Shown in pieces: positions 11,902 through 22,953 of a stretch of DNA of 64,000 nt. The notes under the pieces were generated by a model. That model was not told where the DNA came from. It saw only the letters and a list, made by a program, of their open reading frames with translations, and did not search any database. Positions within the stretch are counted from its first letter, which is position 1; each line of letters starts with the position of its first letter. Origin of the DNA: Strongylocentrotus droebachiensis (taxonomy: Eukaryota; Echinodermata; Echinoidea; Camarodonta; Strongylocentrotidae); NCBI GenBank assembly GCA_035222895.1, contig JAVYIG010000904.1, positions 263,501 to 327,500 of the forward strand, in the 5' to 3' direction. The position numbers and the translations under genes are program-made.

Positions 11902-14900
11902 GTCAAAATCGGGGTTGCGGCCTTATCGCCGGCAAATACGGTATATTTAGAATATAAGAGTACTTTAAGGAACAATTTTTCATGGAACATTGTGACAGCA
12001 ACTGTCTTCCACATTGGAAAAAACATGAGAAAGTTCACAATTTATTTTTTTAACCTTTATCGAAATTCAACCGTCTGCTAAAACGGCATGGTAGAATGGC
12101 AGAAAATAGATGGAGAAAGAATATGGCAGCCACAGGCAAAACTAAAAAGAAATACGCTTGTCTGTCTATCCATCTACACCTGATCAAATATTATCCTCCT
12201 CAGCTGTTAGCTCATCAGATATTTCTTTCTTTCTTTTGGTTGCTCTTGCTAGCTGGGAGTAGATGGAAGATACCTGTAATCCCATGTGATTGTTATGAAC
12301 TCTTAGTTATTTCAATCATTGCAAATTGATGCAAGGTTGCACCTGCGCTTCACTGATTGCATGCCTGGAAGGGCTAATCCATATACATACGTACATGATT
12401 ACATCTCTTCTTCTTCTCTCATACATGTATGCCTCATGTGTTTGGGACTAGAATAACATTTAGAGTGCAGATTGAGAGGTTCATCTGATTTTGAACTGCC
12501 GGCAGACCATTTTTTAAAGGGGAATCCCACCCTAGTATTTGGTTAGTTTTTATAAAAGCAGACAAATGAGAGAAACAGTTTGAAAGCTTGAGCAAAATCT
12601 GATTAAAATAATTAGAAATTCTGAAGTTATAATCAATGATGCACAAATTGAATATTTTTGCAATAATTATGTTTAGGTTGAATGTATGATTGAACATATT
12701 CTTTAGGGAAAAATAGACATTTCTGATTTTTTTTAGATTTTTTAGTGCAGAGCAAATGAGAGGGAAACTCGCAAGATACGTCACAGAGTTGCCAATTTGT
12801 GTTTGATAATCACAACTGTAAAAATTCATATATTTCTTAACTTTTGCTCTAAATCATTTTAAAGACAGTGAGTCCCTTTTGCACACTTGTGCAAACTCCA
12901 TGAAGCTTAGGAAGTGTTCAAAATACATTTTTCAGATATCATGTTTGAAAGTTTACTGTGACAGGATCTGAAACTCTTTGTAAGAAATGAAAATCTAATG
13001 CTGTGTTGATATTGTCACAGAGGAAACTATTCTGAAACAACAGATGTGACAGTCAAATTAAATTTTGAATTATCTACAAATATTTGTCTGAGTCTAGAAA
13101 ATAAATATCTAGAATCAAACATTCCAAATTTATTCCTTGAAAGCCATTTTTCATTTTTTGTCTCCATTTGGTTGGAAGTTCCTAATAATAGACCACTTCA
13201 ATACACCACTGGATTCATGGAACTTCAGGTTTTAAGGTCTGTGAAGGGGACAAACCATCTATAAGAATAGCCTCTGCACTTTATCATTTGACACAATTCA
13301 CAGATAATTAGTTTCAAATTCATACAGAATATCTCACATATGGCAGCGGCTTAAAATTGTATGTAAGCTTGAATTTCAATAAAGAGAGAGTTGCATAAGT
13401 GATATCGACCACAATAGCAGGGAACTCTTCTGGAGCCATTGCAATGGTTTTCTCAAATCTCCTTATATTTGTTTTCACTCTGATAGGCGGTCTGGATATC
13501 AAACTTCAGGAGGCTGCCCTGCGGAAGGGTCCAGACATCGTCATAGCAACCCCTGGTCGTCTGATCGATCATCTGCACAACGCTCCAACGTTCAGTCTGA
13601 GCAGTGTGGAGGTTCTCATCCTAGATGAAGCAGACAGGTACAAGATGTCTTCTTTTTCTTTTTTCTTTAAAGGCCCACTGTACTACTTGTAGTTTCTTGC
13701 TCCCTCTATATAGAAAACAATGCCTAATCAGTGACCATTGGTCCCCCATGATCCTTTTTTTCTTATGTTAATTAAAAGCGGGGGTGATGAGATAGCCACC
13801 TGTCAGTGACCTTCCTGGGTGGTCTTATCCCTCCTAGCCAAACTAGTACAGATGGGCTTTAATCAAAAGAAAAAGGTGAAAATCATAACTTGTTTTATGA
13901 CCTCATTTTAAAATGTGTTAGAACAAGTGTTCAAATGTTTCTTTTGTGTTTTCTCTTTTATTTAATCGAAAGAGAAGGTGAAAATCATGACTTTACATTT
14001 TGCAATGTGTTGGAGCAAGTGTTCATACACAATATTATGCCACAAGTTGCTTTCATCAATCCCATTGAGAACACAAGAACATTTGATAGATAGATAGACC
14101 ATATTGAAGTATGCATATTGAAACTTACTATAATTTGTGTTTTTGTGAAGTGGAATAAAGTGAACTGAACTGTCATGTAAGATGATTGTGATGAAGGCTC
14201 TCTCTGATTATGGTATTTACAGGGTGTTGTATAAGTTGGTTGAGATAAAGATTACAATCAGTCAATCAGACTTTTTTTACGTTTATTCTTTAGAAAATTA
14301 TCTAGAAGGACATATTTTGCTTGTTAACAAATATCTTACCAATTTTATGACATATTAATGTTAGCTGAAAGTTGAAGGAACAAAATAGAGATTAGAAGTG
14401 ACATCTATTGGATACATTGATTGAAACTCTCTCTGTTTTATAACTAGGATGTTGGATGAGTTCTTTGAGGAGCAGATGAAAGAGATTATTAAGATGTGTT
14501 CGGTAGCTAGACAGACTATGCTCTTCTCAGCTACCATGACAGACCAGGTAAATGCACATCAAATGTTTGTACCGGTACTCTCATTGTCAGGATACTTTTC
14601 ATCATTTGTAGTAGATTGAGTCAAATTGGCCTAAAGTATTTGAACTCTTCTTGTAAAGATACCTTTTGTCATCTGCAGAAGATTGAGTAAAATTGGCCTA
14701 AAGTGTTAGTTCTCTTCCTGTAAAGATACCATTTGTAAATTGGCCTAAGTGTCATGGGTAGCAAGATACCGCCTTCCTGTCAGTGACTTGTCAATAAGGA
14801 AGTGAAGTAATTCTCTGTCAAATAAAATGTGCAGATACATTTGTCAATTTTCTTATTGCCTGCGTACAGGAAACAGGTGCTTCCTTGTATTGTATAGCAT

Positions 14901-17900
14901 ATATGAAGTACAGAATTGAGTAGTCAACACATTTATTATTTCGACCAGGAGAGGATATCTGGTGAAGCAAGTAACATGTACTATAACTAAGGGCATTTTG
15001 CAGCGTGTGCCTACAACTACATTTAAAGTAAAAGATGTATTTACAAAATGACATTCCATATCACAGCTTATATTTCCCCAACAGAATCATGAAATTAGAC
15101 AATAAGACAGACATCATCCCGGCAAAATTTAACCTATTCTTCCTTGAAGTGAGAACTGTGCAGGGGACTATTGCGATATGATTTCCTTGTTATTGCAAGG
15201 TTGAGGGTGATGAAAAGAGATTTGTTTCATTTGTTCTCCATTTTATAGGTCAAAGATCTTGCGCTGGTGTCTTTGAAGAATCCAGTCAGAATATTTGTCA
15301 ATGAGAACACAGATGTGGCATACAATCTGCAGCAAGAGTTCATCCGTATCAGAGACAACAGAGAGGGCGACAGAGAGGCAATAGTATCGGGTAAATATGG
15401 TGTTTTTCTGCATTTGAGATGGTAATGGCATGGATTGTGGAACTTTTTGTTTTCATGGAGTCATTCGTTGAACTCGTCTGCAACAGCATCATCAATAGTG
15501 TTAATTTAGGATTCCATGTGCAGAGCGCACAACCAGTCAGAAAATATTTGTCTATCAGGAGTGTTTGGCGGTAATCTTTCAGGCTCAGAAAGTCTCAAGG
15601 CCTGGCTGGGTAATGGTGTCTTGCAAATCATTAGTATTAACAATATGCAAAAGAGATTATGTAAATATATTGTGCAAAAGAGATCATGTAAAAGATGGGG
15701 ATACAACTTAGGTCATTGGATACATTGACCATCTTTGGTAATGCGTTTCACCCTGCATTACATCGCCCCTCTGATAGGAAATATGGTCATACTTGCACCA
15801 ACCACCAAGGTAAAAGCATTCTTCAAAGTGATTACCTTGTACACCAATTATTATTTCATGTAGCCCTGTGTTGCCGAAACTTCCATGATCACTGTATGGT
15901 GTTTGTACAGACGAAGAAGCAGGCCCATCGTCTGCATGTCATTCTTGGTCTTCTGGGGATCAAGGTCGGTGAGCTTCATGGAGACTTGTCACAGACCAAG
16001 GTGAGTTCAGTACTTGCTTAATTATCAATGAATATAGGTATAATGTCAATTTTTTGTATATTCTATTCTATAATTACTTCCACTATTTCGTTTTCAAAGG
16101 GGGTTTATCATGTCATAAGTCAACGATGCTTTAAAGGGATCCGGTAACTTTGTCTCAGATTCTGAAGAAAAATTCTGGATTTAGCTCATGCCGCAATGAT
16201 AATTATAAACCTTTAGTTTAGTCAGGAACCCCATGACTTTTACAAGCCGATCGCCTGTCTGATTATCAAGATATCAGTCCACTGGGGAAAATGAGTATGG
16301 TAAAAACGGTCTATGATTTTTACTTTTTTGAGGCACTTCATGATCATTTTAAAGCGCAATTTTTTAGGGCTTCAATATTACACTATATCACAGACACTGA
16401 TAACACGTAGGGCTATACATCTCAGATTTACATTTTTAAACAATGCCTTTAATATCCATCAATATAGGTATGATGTCATTCTATTTTGTATTTTGTTATA
16501 TTATTTATTCTATTTTATATTTTCTTCCACTGCTTTGTTTTTGAAGGGGGTTTATCACCTCACAAGTGGATGATGCTTTAAGCAGGGCTCCTCACTAACT
16601 TTTTTTAAAGGGGGCCTGGATTCAGGCTTTTAGAGTCTGTATACATGAGCCTTACATGTACCGGTATGTACAAATTTTGACATTTTGAGTGTCCAGGCTT
16701 AGATTGTTGGCGCCTGTTAGTGTTGATCCGTGCTTTCAGCCTCATTCAGATATGAATTGGTAAATTGCTGCATTTTTTATTTTTCTATGTTTATAAAGTG
16801 TTATACAGTTCACATTTTGGTATCTTATAACATAGAGCTCAGTGAAGACTCTTAGGACCTTTGTTGTGCGCAGTAGCCATTGAAAATTATAACATATATC
16901 CAGGTTTCATTTAGTGTTAAATATTGTAAATGTTTTATTCCTTGTTATTACTCAGTATTTTTTGTTTGTTTTTGTAGAGAATGGAGATGTTAAGGTTGTT
17001 CAAGGAAGATCTGATAGATATCTTGGTGGCTACTGACTTGGCAGCTCGTGGTCTAGATATCGAAGGAGTAAAGACGGTAAGGGTTTTATTGCAACTTTTG
17101 TCAACCATGATATAAGTTCAAAAACAGGAAAGTGTTCAAAAAATTTAAACTATTACTGAGCAACCATTTTTCTAAACCTATGTGATTTTATGATACCTTC
17201 TTTTTTTCTTCTCAATAATATGGTTCCTTTCTTCATTGTTAATCTTGATTGAAACACTGTTCTATATCTTACTCCACAGTTCAAAATCCCATTGGTTCTT
17301 TTAATTATGCATTTCAATGAGTGACATTGGTAAAGGGAAAATGAGAAAAGTGATCTTTGTAGTCGGGTGGTCTTTCTATGAAGGTAGTCACGGAAGCAGA
17401 TTTGACTGTATTATGTATGTTCTGTGTCTTGATATTTCTACAGGTTATTAATTTCACCATGCCCAATTCTGAGAAGCATTACGTGCACAGGGTAGGAAGG
17501 ACAGCCAGGGCTGGTCGAAGTGGCAGGTAAGTTATTTGTGAGATCATTGAAGTGTTTAAAAAAAATCTTCTCCTACTTAATTAATAAGCATTAGGCACTA
17601 TCCGTCAGTCTCTTCTGAAACCTTTTAAATTGAGGTAATATTGGGCGGCAGGGGTAACAGCTAGGGCTGGTCATAGTGGCAGATCAGTTATTTGTGAGAT
17701 CATTGAAGAAAAAAAAATTAAAGCTTCTCCTACTTAATTAATAAGCATTAGGCACTATCCATCAGTCTCTTCATGAACATTTCAAATTATAGGTTATTTT
17801 GAGCCAATGTTTCAATTGGGGTTTTTTCTTCTTCAAATCTTATGAAATTAGTGAATGAAATTGAGTAGAAGCAAGAAATTGTTTTTTTTTTAATGTGTAA

Positions 17901-20900
17901 CGATCAAACTTTTTTTTTTTTAACAAGATGTTTTTCTGTGGAATCTTATCAGCAATTCTAATGCTTCTACCATGTCATCTATGGCTCTTCAGATTCTCTT
18001 CAGGCATTCATTTCTTTTCATGCATCCTGGAATGACAATCCTGTAATTCTTTGATTGTGGGTTTTCTGCTTCTTGTTGTTGTATAATATCTGACTGATGT
18101 TCTATCCTTTGTTGCAGGTCAGTAAGTCTTGCCGGTGAGAAGGAGAGGAGGATGTTGAAGGAGCTTGTGAAGAGAGCAAAGAACCCTGTCAAGAGTAGGA
18201 TAATACCCCAAGGTGTGTTTATCAATTCTGTTTCAAAGACAAAACCATTATTTATTTATTTATTCATTTCTCCCTGGTTAATCACATTACATGGTACGAT
18301 CAACATTCATGAGATAAAACAAACAATAGAAGTGGACTTTTAAAAGGCAGTTACAACTATAATATATTCACAGTAATGCTGCATGGAGAAACACCCAGAG
18401 GTTCGGCAGTATAAGCCTAAGGCTTGGAACGTTGCCACGCCTTTACCATTCAATTTCACAAATATTCTTCAAGTGATACAAACAAACGTACAAAACATTC
18501 TAAATATTACTACTAAATATTATTACTATATATTGATACTAAATACCAATGATATATTTCAACATCCTTGTTTTGTTCCGTCTTTTATTTTTTGATATGT
18601 TAAGGGGTGTCTGCTCAATACCATGAAACTATTTCATTTCTTGACTTGAAGAGTAGAGAACAGAAGTTTGAATCATTTTTTCACCATTGTCATCTCTCCC
18701 CAGGCGTGGTGGCTAAATACCGGGACAAGATCGCATCCCTGGAAGAGGACATCGAGGAGGTGCTGAGGCTGGAGAGGGAGGAGAAGGAGATGAGGACCAC
18801 CGAGCTTCAGCTCCAGAAGGCCACGATGATGCTCAACCACCATTCAGAGATCATGAGCAGACCCAAGAGATCCTGGTTCCAGTCGCACAAAGAGAGGATG
18901 CAAGAGCAGGGTGAATAGTGATTTGAATTATGATATGATGATATACAACCAAATAGATGTGTTTACTAGTGTATTTTCTTGGGTTTATGTAGTGCTAATA
19001 CATTAATGATGTCTCTAAGCGCTTTTCAGATATATTATCAGGCAAGCCTCTGCAAAGTTTTTAGTTGCCAAGAGGAACTCTACATGCGTAAAAAAGGGAA
19101 AACAGGACTATTAAATCCAATGTATGACTTTAAAAAAAGAAAAAAACTTGTTGCGTTTTTTCGAACGTGCTGTTCTGGCTGATAAACACTGTTTAGTGTA
19201 AAACCAAGAACTTTCATATGTATGAAACTATTGTGAGTGGTCAAAATTTGCAAAACATCAATTAAATCATGTTACTTCACAAATCAGGATTTTGATGAGA
19301 TCCTGCTGAGAGCCAGAAGGGCATTCACTCTACGTAGAAGTGTTAGAGTGAATCCCTTCTAGCTTTCAGATAACAGCCTAACAATATCGTATTAATGATA
19401 ATAGAGTGGTGAAGTGTGACGTCGTCAAAAAATCTATATTTAGACTTTCTCAATTTTTTCTTCATTTTCTGAAAGAGCATCAAAAATAATGTCCAAATGT
19501 CGAAAACCAATTGAATGTGTAAGTATTGGCTGAGATATGACCGTCTGAATAAATATACTCCCCATAGGAACGCAGTGTTATTTGCTCTGGCTCCTAACCA
19601 TTAGGAGCCAGAGCAAATAACTCTGAGATCCCATAGGCAATCTTTTTATTCAGATGGTCATATCTCAGCCAATACTTAACACATTCAATTGGTTTCGACA
19701 TTTGGACATTATTTTTTATGCTCTTTCGGAAAATGAAGAAAAATTGAGAAATTCTAAAAATAGATTTTTATGATGTCACAGCTTCAGTACTCTTTAACTC
19801 TGTGATTAACTTCTGTAAGTACAATCAAAGTATTTTAACATTCAAACTTTTGATTGAAAGTCAAGTGAATGGACCACTTGATGACAAAAATTTAGGGAAA
19901 GAAAAATATCAGTGCATCCAATTTAGGGAAGAATATGTAATGATTTCTCTCTCCCTCTCTCTCTCTCTCTCTCTCACTGTCTTTCTCTGCCTGGTTCTCT
20001 ATTTCTTTCCCCCTTACTTCCTACTTCTCTCCCTCACCCTTTCCCCATTCATTCTCCTCTGATTTTTCTTGTTCAGCATCCTTGAGACTAGATGCTGGTG
20101 CCAAGCCAGTCATGGATATGAAGAACAAGAAGAACAAGAAGAAAAAGGAGACGACAGTGAGTATAACATCGATCTTTCCACAATTTAAAAGTATGTTATT
20201 TGTGAGTACAACTTATAAGCCATCATATCACATTCAACAACCCATTGACAAGCATTTATTTTTAAGTCGGCTGTATTTTAATCGATGGAGCTTTTTTTTC
20301 CCAAAGTTTGGACACCACTGAGCCTTGTCTCTTCATAAATGCTTCTCTTTCTGAATTTTTCTCAATTTAGGCTGAAGACAGAGTGGATTATGAGATGATG
20401 AAATCCCAGCAGTTTGCCGCTCGGGAAGCTAAGAGATCCAGGAAACAGAAGAAGATTACCGCATTTGATAATGATGAACCACAACACAGGCCAGGTAAAA
20501 CATATATATATATATAGTTAACAACTTAATTATTCACACCCCTTGAAAATTTGATACATTTTGTTTTTTTTGTAACTTAACAATGAAAGATGGACTAGTT
20601 GAATTAGGACCTTTGCTGAAAATTTGTAAGCATAAGCTTTTAATATGTCACTTTCTCAAGAAACATAAATCGGGACAAATCAATTTTTCACATACTAAGA
20701 AAATTGCAAAGCTTGATAAGGGTATGAAGTATTTAATGTCAACTGTTTATCCCATATAATCTGTATTTCTTTTGCAATTCCATTCACTACTTGTTTGCAC
20801 TCCTTATCTTTCATTGATGTCTATAAAAATGTCACACATTTAGCAAGTACTGGTCATCACTGTGTTTTTTTTAATTGGTGTGCCAAGACAAGATTCACCA

Positions 20901-22573
20901 AGGAGTAGTAACCTAGTGCTCAATAAATTTGAAATTACAACTGTAATGACACTGCATAAAAAAAAATAAGTCATCCTTGGGCAAAACAAGAAACAAAAAC
21001 AAAAATATTTTAAAAGAAACTTTATAATTTGAGTAAATATTCACATATGTCATTGAAATATATTTGAAGCTAAATGATCGAAGCCCAAATGCTGCTCTGA
21101 CTATAGATAGCAGGCCAGTCAGACATTAGTATAATCCTGCTGTATTCGTTATTTGACCTCATTATACATACTGGCTTGTCTGCAGGTGTATTAGTATGCT
21201 TGAAAACATTTGGAGCATTCTGTTAGAGACTTTGAGGGCCAACATTTATGAAGAGTGCCCCAGCCCTTTTCGGTGCTCTTATCTCTCTGATAGAATACAT
21301 ATCTAAAACCAATTTTTTCTTTTTCTTTTTTGAACAGGTTCGGGTCCACCAAGCAAGAAACAGAAGAGGCACCAGTCACAGCCGCAGACATCATTTGAGA
21401 AGGAACTGACCAGTACCAGTCGCTCATCTGTCAAACAATTCAGGAGCAAGTAAGTAGTCACTCTATAGCATAGCTGTGTATAAACAGGTGTCATTAGGTC
21501 AAAAGTCATAGGTCATTCAAGAATTGTGTTAACAAGTATGATAATGTACAAATACATATGCGCCCTGAGAAAATCTAGCTGAATCTATGGGGTCGTCCAA
21601 TCGAATGCAGTCGTCTATTTCCTTATGGGGCAGGGGCACAAAGGGGGAAGTAGACTATTGCCTGCAGTCGATTATACGCTCTGTATAGTAATACTAGCAA
21701 GTTTTTACTTGTACTGGTCTGCCATCTATCAATATTGCTGGAGCAAACAGGCTTGTCAATTAAAGTATATGAATAAACATCATTGGGTAAAAGGTTGTAG
21801 GTCCTTACAAAGAAATACATGTATTTGTTGGGAAAAAACTCCATCCTAGATTGTAGTGTACTAATTTACTGGGTAAAGGTGCAAGTAAGTAACAGAGTAC
21901 GAAATCTGATTATATTCAGGGATTTAACTTGTGCAACAATCGACTGGTTTATATATTCAAATTTATGAATATTTCTCTTCCTGAGTTGAGATGAGTTATT
22001 TCATTAACCTGTTTTAAATGAATGAACTACAATACCAGGAATCTAGTCTACATATGAAGAGTTTCATTCCAAAAGGAGCTAATCCATGTTTGAAACTTCG
22101 GAGATTAATGCCATTCTTTACCAGATTTTGTACAGGCGTCTATGGAAAAGTGATATTAGAAGTTGCATTTTTTTCATAATTGCTCCAAAAATTTAAGTAA
22201 AGAATTTTTTTCAAAGACGGGTACTAAAGTGAACAATGTTCTGATATCAATAACTCTATTTTCATCAAAAGTAGATTTAGCTCCTTTTGGAATCAAGCTC
22301 TTCATATATTACTTGTTACTAGGTCAGGCAAGCTTTCAGGTTGTCAAAAACAACCTTTGTTTAAAAAGTATGCATACAATTTGAATATATTAGTAAACGG
22401 GTCTATTTATATATAAATTATTTGAATTAATCTGTATCTTTTTATAATTACGTATCTATCTATCCCATTACAGAGCGAATGAAGCAAAGAAGATGAAGGA
22501 GAGGGGAAGACAACAACACTCCTCCAAGGGAAAGGGAAAAGGAAAGCAACAATCCAAAGGCAAGAGGAGATGA
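3881..22573 (+). CDS. DDX27: DEAD-box RNA helicase, DDX27 orthologue (5' partial)
   Basis: Nucleolar DEAD-box ATPase whose family (DDX27, yeast Drs1) works in large-subunit pre-rRNA processing. Exons read by splice consensus and phase: 3881-4075, 5367-5574, 8920-9011, 9846-9951, 10475-10648, 13487-13637, 14448-14547, 15249-15390, 15864-16000, 16978-17076, 17444-17526, 18118-18212, 18704-18910, 20077-20156, 20371-20494, 21338-21449, 22474-22573; total 2205 nt, ending TGA. Visible motifs in order: FxDF-like N-terminal segment, a long Asp/Glu run (exon 2), Q motif (EPTPIQ), Walker A ATGTGKT split across exons 4/5, PTRELG, DEAD at 13624-13635, SAT at 14527-14535, [22 protein letters not shown], then a Lys-rich C-terminus with RSWFQ and FEKELT conserved with human DDX27. 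About 45 N-terminal residues, including the start, are missing from the window. Introns carry LINE, MITE and SINE insertions. Identification is firm; exact splice sites are inferred. Confidence 0.93.
4810..5319. mobile_element. MITE with TTAA ends (510 bp), DDX27 intron 1
   Basis: The ends are inverted copies over 23 bases, beginning TTAAAGGTAATACAAAGTTT on the left with the exact complement on the right at 5297-5319. Both ends carry TTAA, the target of piggyBac- and Kolobok-type transposons. The interior has no transposase frame. It belongs to the same broad class as the other TTAAAG-ended elements in the window, with a different interior. Confidence 0.7.
5641..5832. repeat. Poly(G) and poly(C) tracts flanking about 135 bp
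   Basis: A G-run interrupted by single A bases fills 5641-5670, and an uninterrupted run of 27 C fills 5806-5832, just after DDX27 exon 2. On opposite strands these could pair or form quadruplex structures. Homopolymers this long are also prone to assembly error. Confidence 0.85.
6178..6365 (+). pseudogene. Decayed fragment resembling a BED-type zinc-finger/hAT-related protein
   Basis: Two overlapping frames read [20 protein letters not shown] (about 6264-6325) and then, after a +1 shift, HHAFCTICM. The joint pattern 'W..KYK.EYS.KYPC...S..HHAFCTIC' resembles the start of transposon-derived zinc-finger proteins common in fish and marine invertebrates. The frameshift and the immediate loss of similarity show it is not functional. 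Family assignment is from memory of the motif and is tentative. Confidence 0.35.
6723..8575 (-). mobile_element. 5'-truncated non-LTR retrotransposon, reverse transcriptase domain (CR1/jockey group-like)
   Basis: An uninterrupted minus-strand frame of about 620 codons encodes a LINE reverse transcriptase and thumb: [30 protein letters not shown], motif [14 protein letters not shown], motif [15 protein letters not shown], catalytic FADD at 7551-7562, and LGVTI. The conserved downstream segment [10 protein letters not shown] and a stop at 6723-6725 follow. The apurinic endonuclease half is absent: similarity stops near 8575, where an AAT-rich segment begins. The open frame runs further to 8714 but that part is not LINE-like. 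The 3' untranslated part probably extends left to about 6545. It lies antisense in DDX27 intron 2. No stop or frameshift is visible in the RT region, so it is fairly young although unable to move alone. Confidence 0.85.
10740..11072. mobile_element. TTAA-ended MITE (family A variant), DDX27 intron 5
   Basis: The left end TTAAAGATATAGACCAGT and right end ACTGGTCTTTACCTTTAA are inverted copies. The inner segment 'gataatttaccaaatatatc...aattagtaggc' and the 'gagaggggggc' stretch recur in the copy at 38238-38547. No coding capacity. Confidence 0.65.
11165..11312 (+). repeat. SINE-like copy (3' part) ending in an ATC repeat
   Basis: The segment 'tgcccttcggtaaggcatt ... ggttgctta... ttgctttcttagctgtc' parallels the 3' part of the SINE-like unit at 28971-29130. 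It ends in a short (atc)n tail near 11299-11312. The tRNA-like head is missing, which suggests 5' truncation. Confidence 0.5.
11375..11941. mobile_element. MITE with CCGTATTTGCCGG ends and TA target, DDX27 intron 5
   Basis: The left terminus CCGTATTTGCCGGCG and right terminus CGCCGGCAAATACGG are exact inverted copies, each flanked by TA (11373-11374, 11942-11943). This fits Tc1/mariner-type TA insertion. The inner arms (taaaggccgca... / ...tgcggcc) extend the inverted repeat imperfectly. It carries a tRNA-like segment and a poly(T) run of more than 35 bases (about 11862-11897), and no transposase frame. Confidence 0.7.
11774..11858 (+). pseudogene. tRNA-Leu-like pseudogene inside a MITE
   Basis: An A-box-like TAGCCGAGCGGTTTAAGGC is followed about 40 bases later by a B-box-like AGATCGAATCCC, spacing typical of a long-variable-arm tRNA such as tRNA-Leu. 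The anticodon stem (gtga/tcac) encloses a six-base loop and the acceptor stem does not pair well, so it is not expected to be a working tRNA. It may be the head of a SINE or a captured tRNA gene; the downstream poly(T) begins almost at once. Confidence 0.5.
14600..14750 (+). repeat. Tandem repeat, 67-bp unit, about 2.3 copies (DDX27 intron 7)
   Basis: The phrase 'gattgagt[c/a]aaattggcctaaagt...ctt..tgtaaagatacc' starts at 14614 and again at 14681, with a third partial copy (taaattggcctaagtg) near 14736. Copies differ by scattered substitutions. Confidence 0.65.
16131..16452 (-). mobile_element. TTAA-ended MITE (family B), flanked by a duplicated host segment
   Basis: The ends are TTAAAGGGATCCGGTAAC (left) and ...CATTGTT-like to TTTAA (right). 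The body is the reverse complement of the copy at 53335-53719 and of the partial copy at 45073-45375. The host sequence before it ('cttccact..tt.gttttcaaagggggtttatca', about 16020-16130) is repeated after it (about 16455-16575), so the insertion sits between two copies of a roughly 110-bp local duplication. Confidence 0.65.
17636..17791 (+). repeat. Tandem copy of the DDX27 exon-11 3' end plus its donor region
   Basis: The exon end and start of intron at about 17480-17635 recur 156 bases later. The phrases 'cagggctggtcgaagtggcag', 'gttatttgtgagatcattg' and 'cttctcctacttaattaata' all appear in both copies at the same spacing. In the second copy the donor GCAG|GTAAG reads GCAG|ATCAG and the exon part carries substitutions, so it cannot act as a 5' splice site. 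Confidence 0.75.
19311..19370. repeat. Short hairpin with 'agccagaagggc' ends
   Basis: The arms gccagaagggcattcactct and agagtgaatcccttctagct are inverted around a 15-20 base loop. The same end motif occurs at 25783-25851, around the palindrome at 30722-31604, and near 46274, so it marks a dispersed short repeat family. Confidence 0.55.
19403..19793. mobile_element. Palindromic MITE (391 bp), DDX27 intron 13
   Basis: Two arms of about 190 bases are inverted copies centred near 19598 (ggctcctaaccattaggagcc). Shared phrases include 'ttggctgagatatgaccgtctg' / 'cagatggtcatatctcagcc' and 'gaaagagcat' / 'atgctctttc'. The middle pairs almost perfectly, with divergence increasing outward. No open frame. 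Confidence 0.7.
22053..22306. mobile_element. Short MITE with 30-bp inverted ends, last DDX27 intron
   Basis: The ends tatgaagagtttcattcc and ggaatcaagctcttcata, followed inward by 'aaaaggagcta' and 'tagctcctttt', form about 30-bp inverted repeats with two or three mismatches. Flanking TA is compatible with a TA-target element. The interior is unique and non-coding. Confidence 0.55.
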
Positions 22574-22947
22574 GAGCAGCAGAAAAACTACCATTTTGAT
22601 CTAAACAGATAACGAACTCTTACAGGAGCCCTGTGTTTCCACTTTTTTCAAACATCACACTGAAAACAGGAATGAAAACTTAGGGAATGTTCCAGTATGT
22701 TCCACACAAGTACATTTACAAAAATGTGTTGATTTTTTTATTTATTTTTTATTAAAAAAATGTATCACAATTTTGCAATGCCATTTCATATTGATCGATA
22801 ATCGTTTATTGTAGTCAATTCAGTGATATCATTAGATTAACCAAAATAAGTATGATAAAATATATTATTTTTCATGTACCGTAATTCTATCTGTAAAGGT
22901 CTGTTTAATGTCATTGTTTGATAAAAATGTCAAGCATTATGATATTT

Positions 22948-22953
22948 AATAAA
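22948..22953 (+). terminator. Candidate DDX27 polyadenylation signal AATAAA
   Basis: A canonical AATAAA lies 375 bases after the stop codon in A+T-rich sequence, giving a 3' untranslated region of about 0.4 kb. An ATTAAA variant lies earlier, near 22750. Transcript ends would be needed to choose. Confidence 0.45.
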
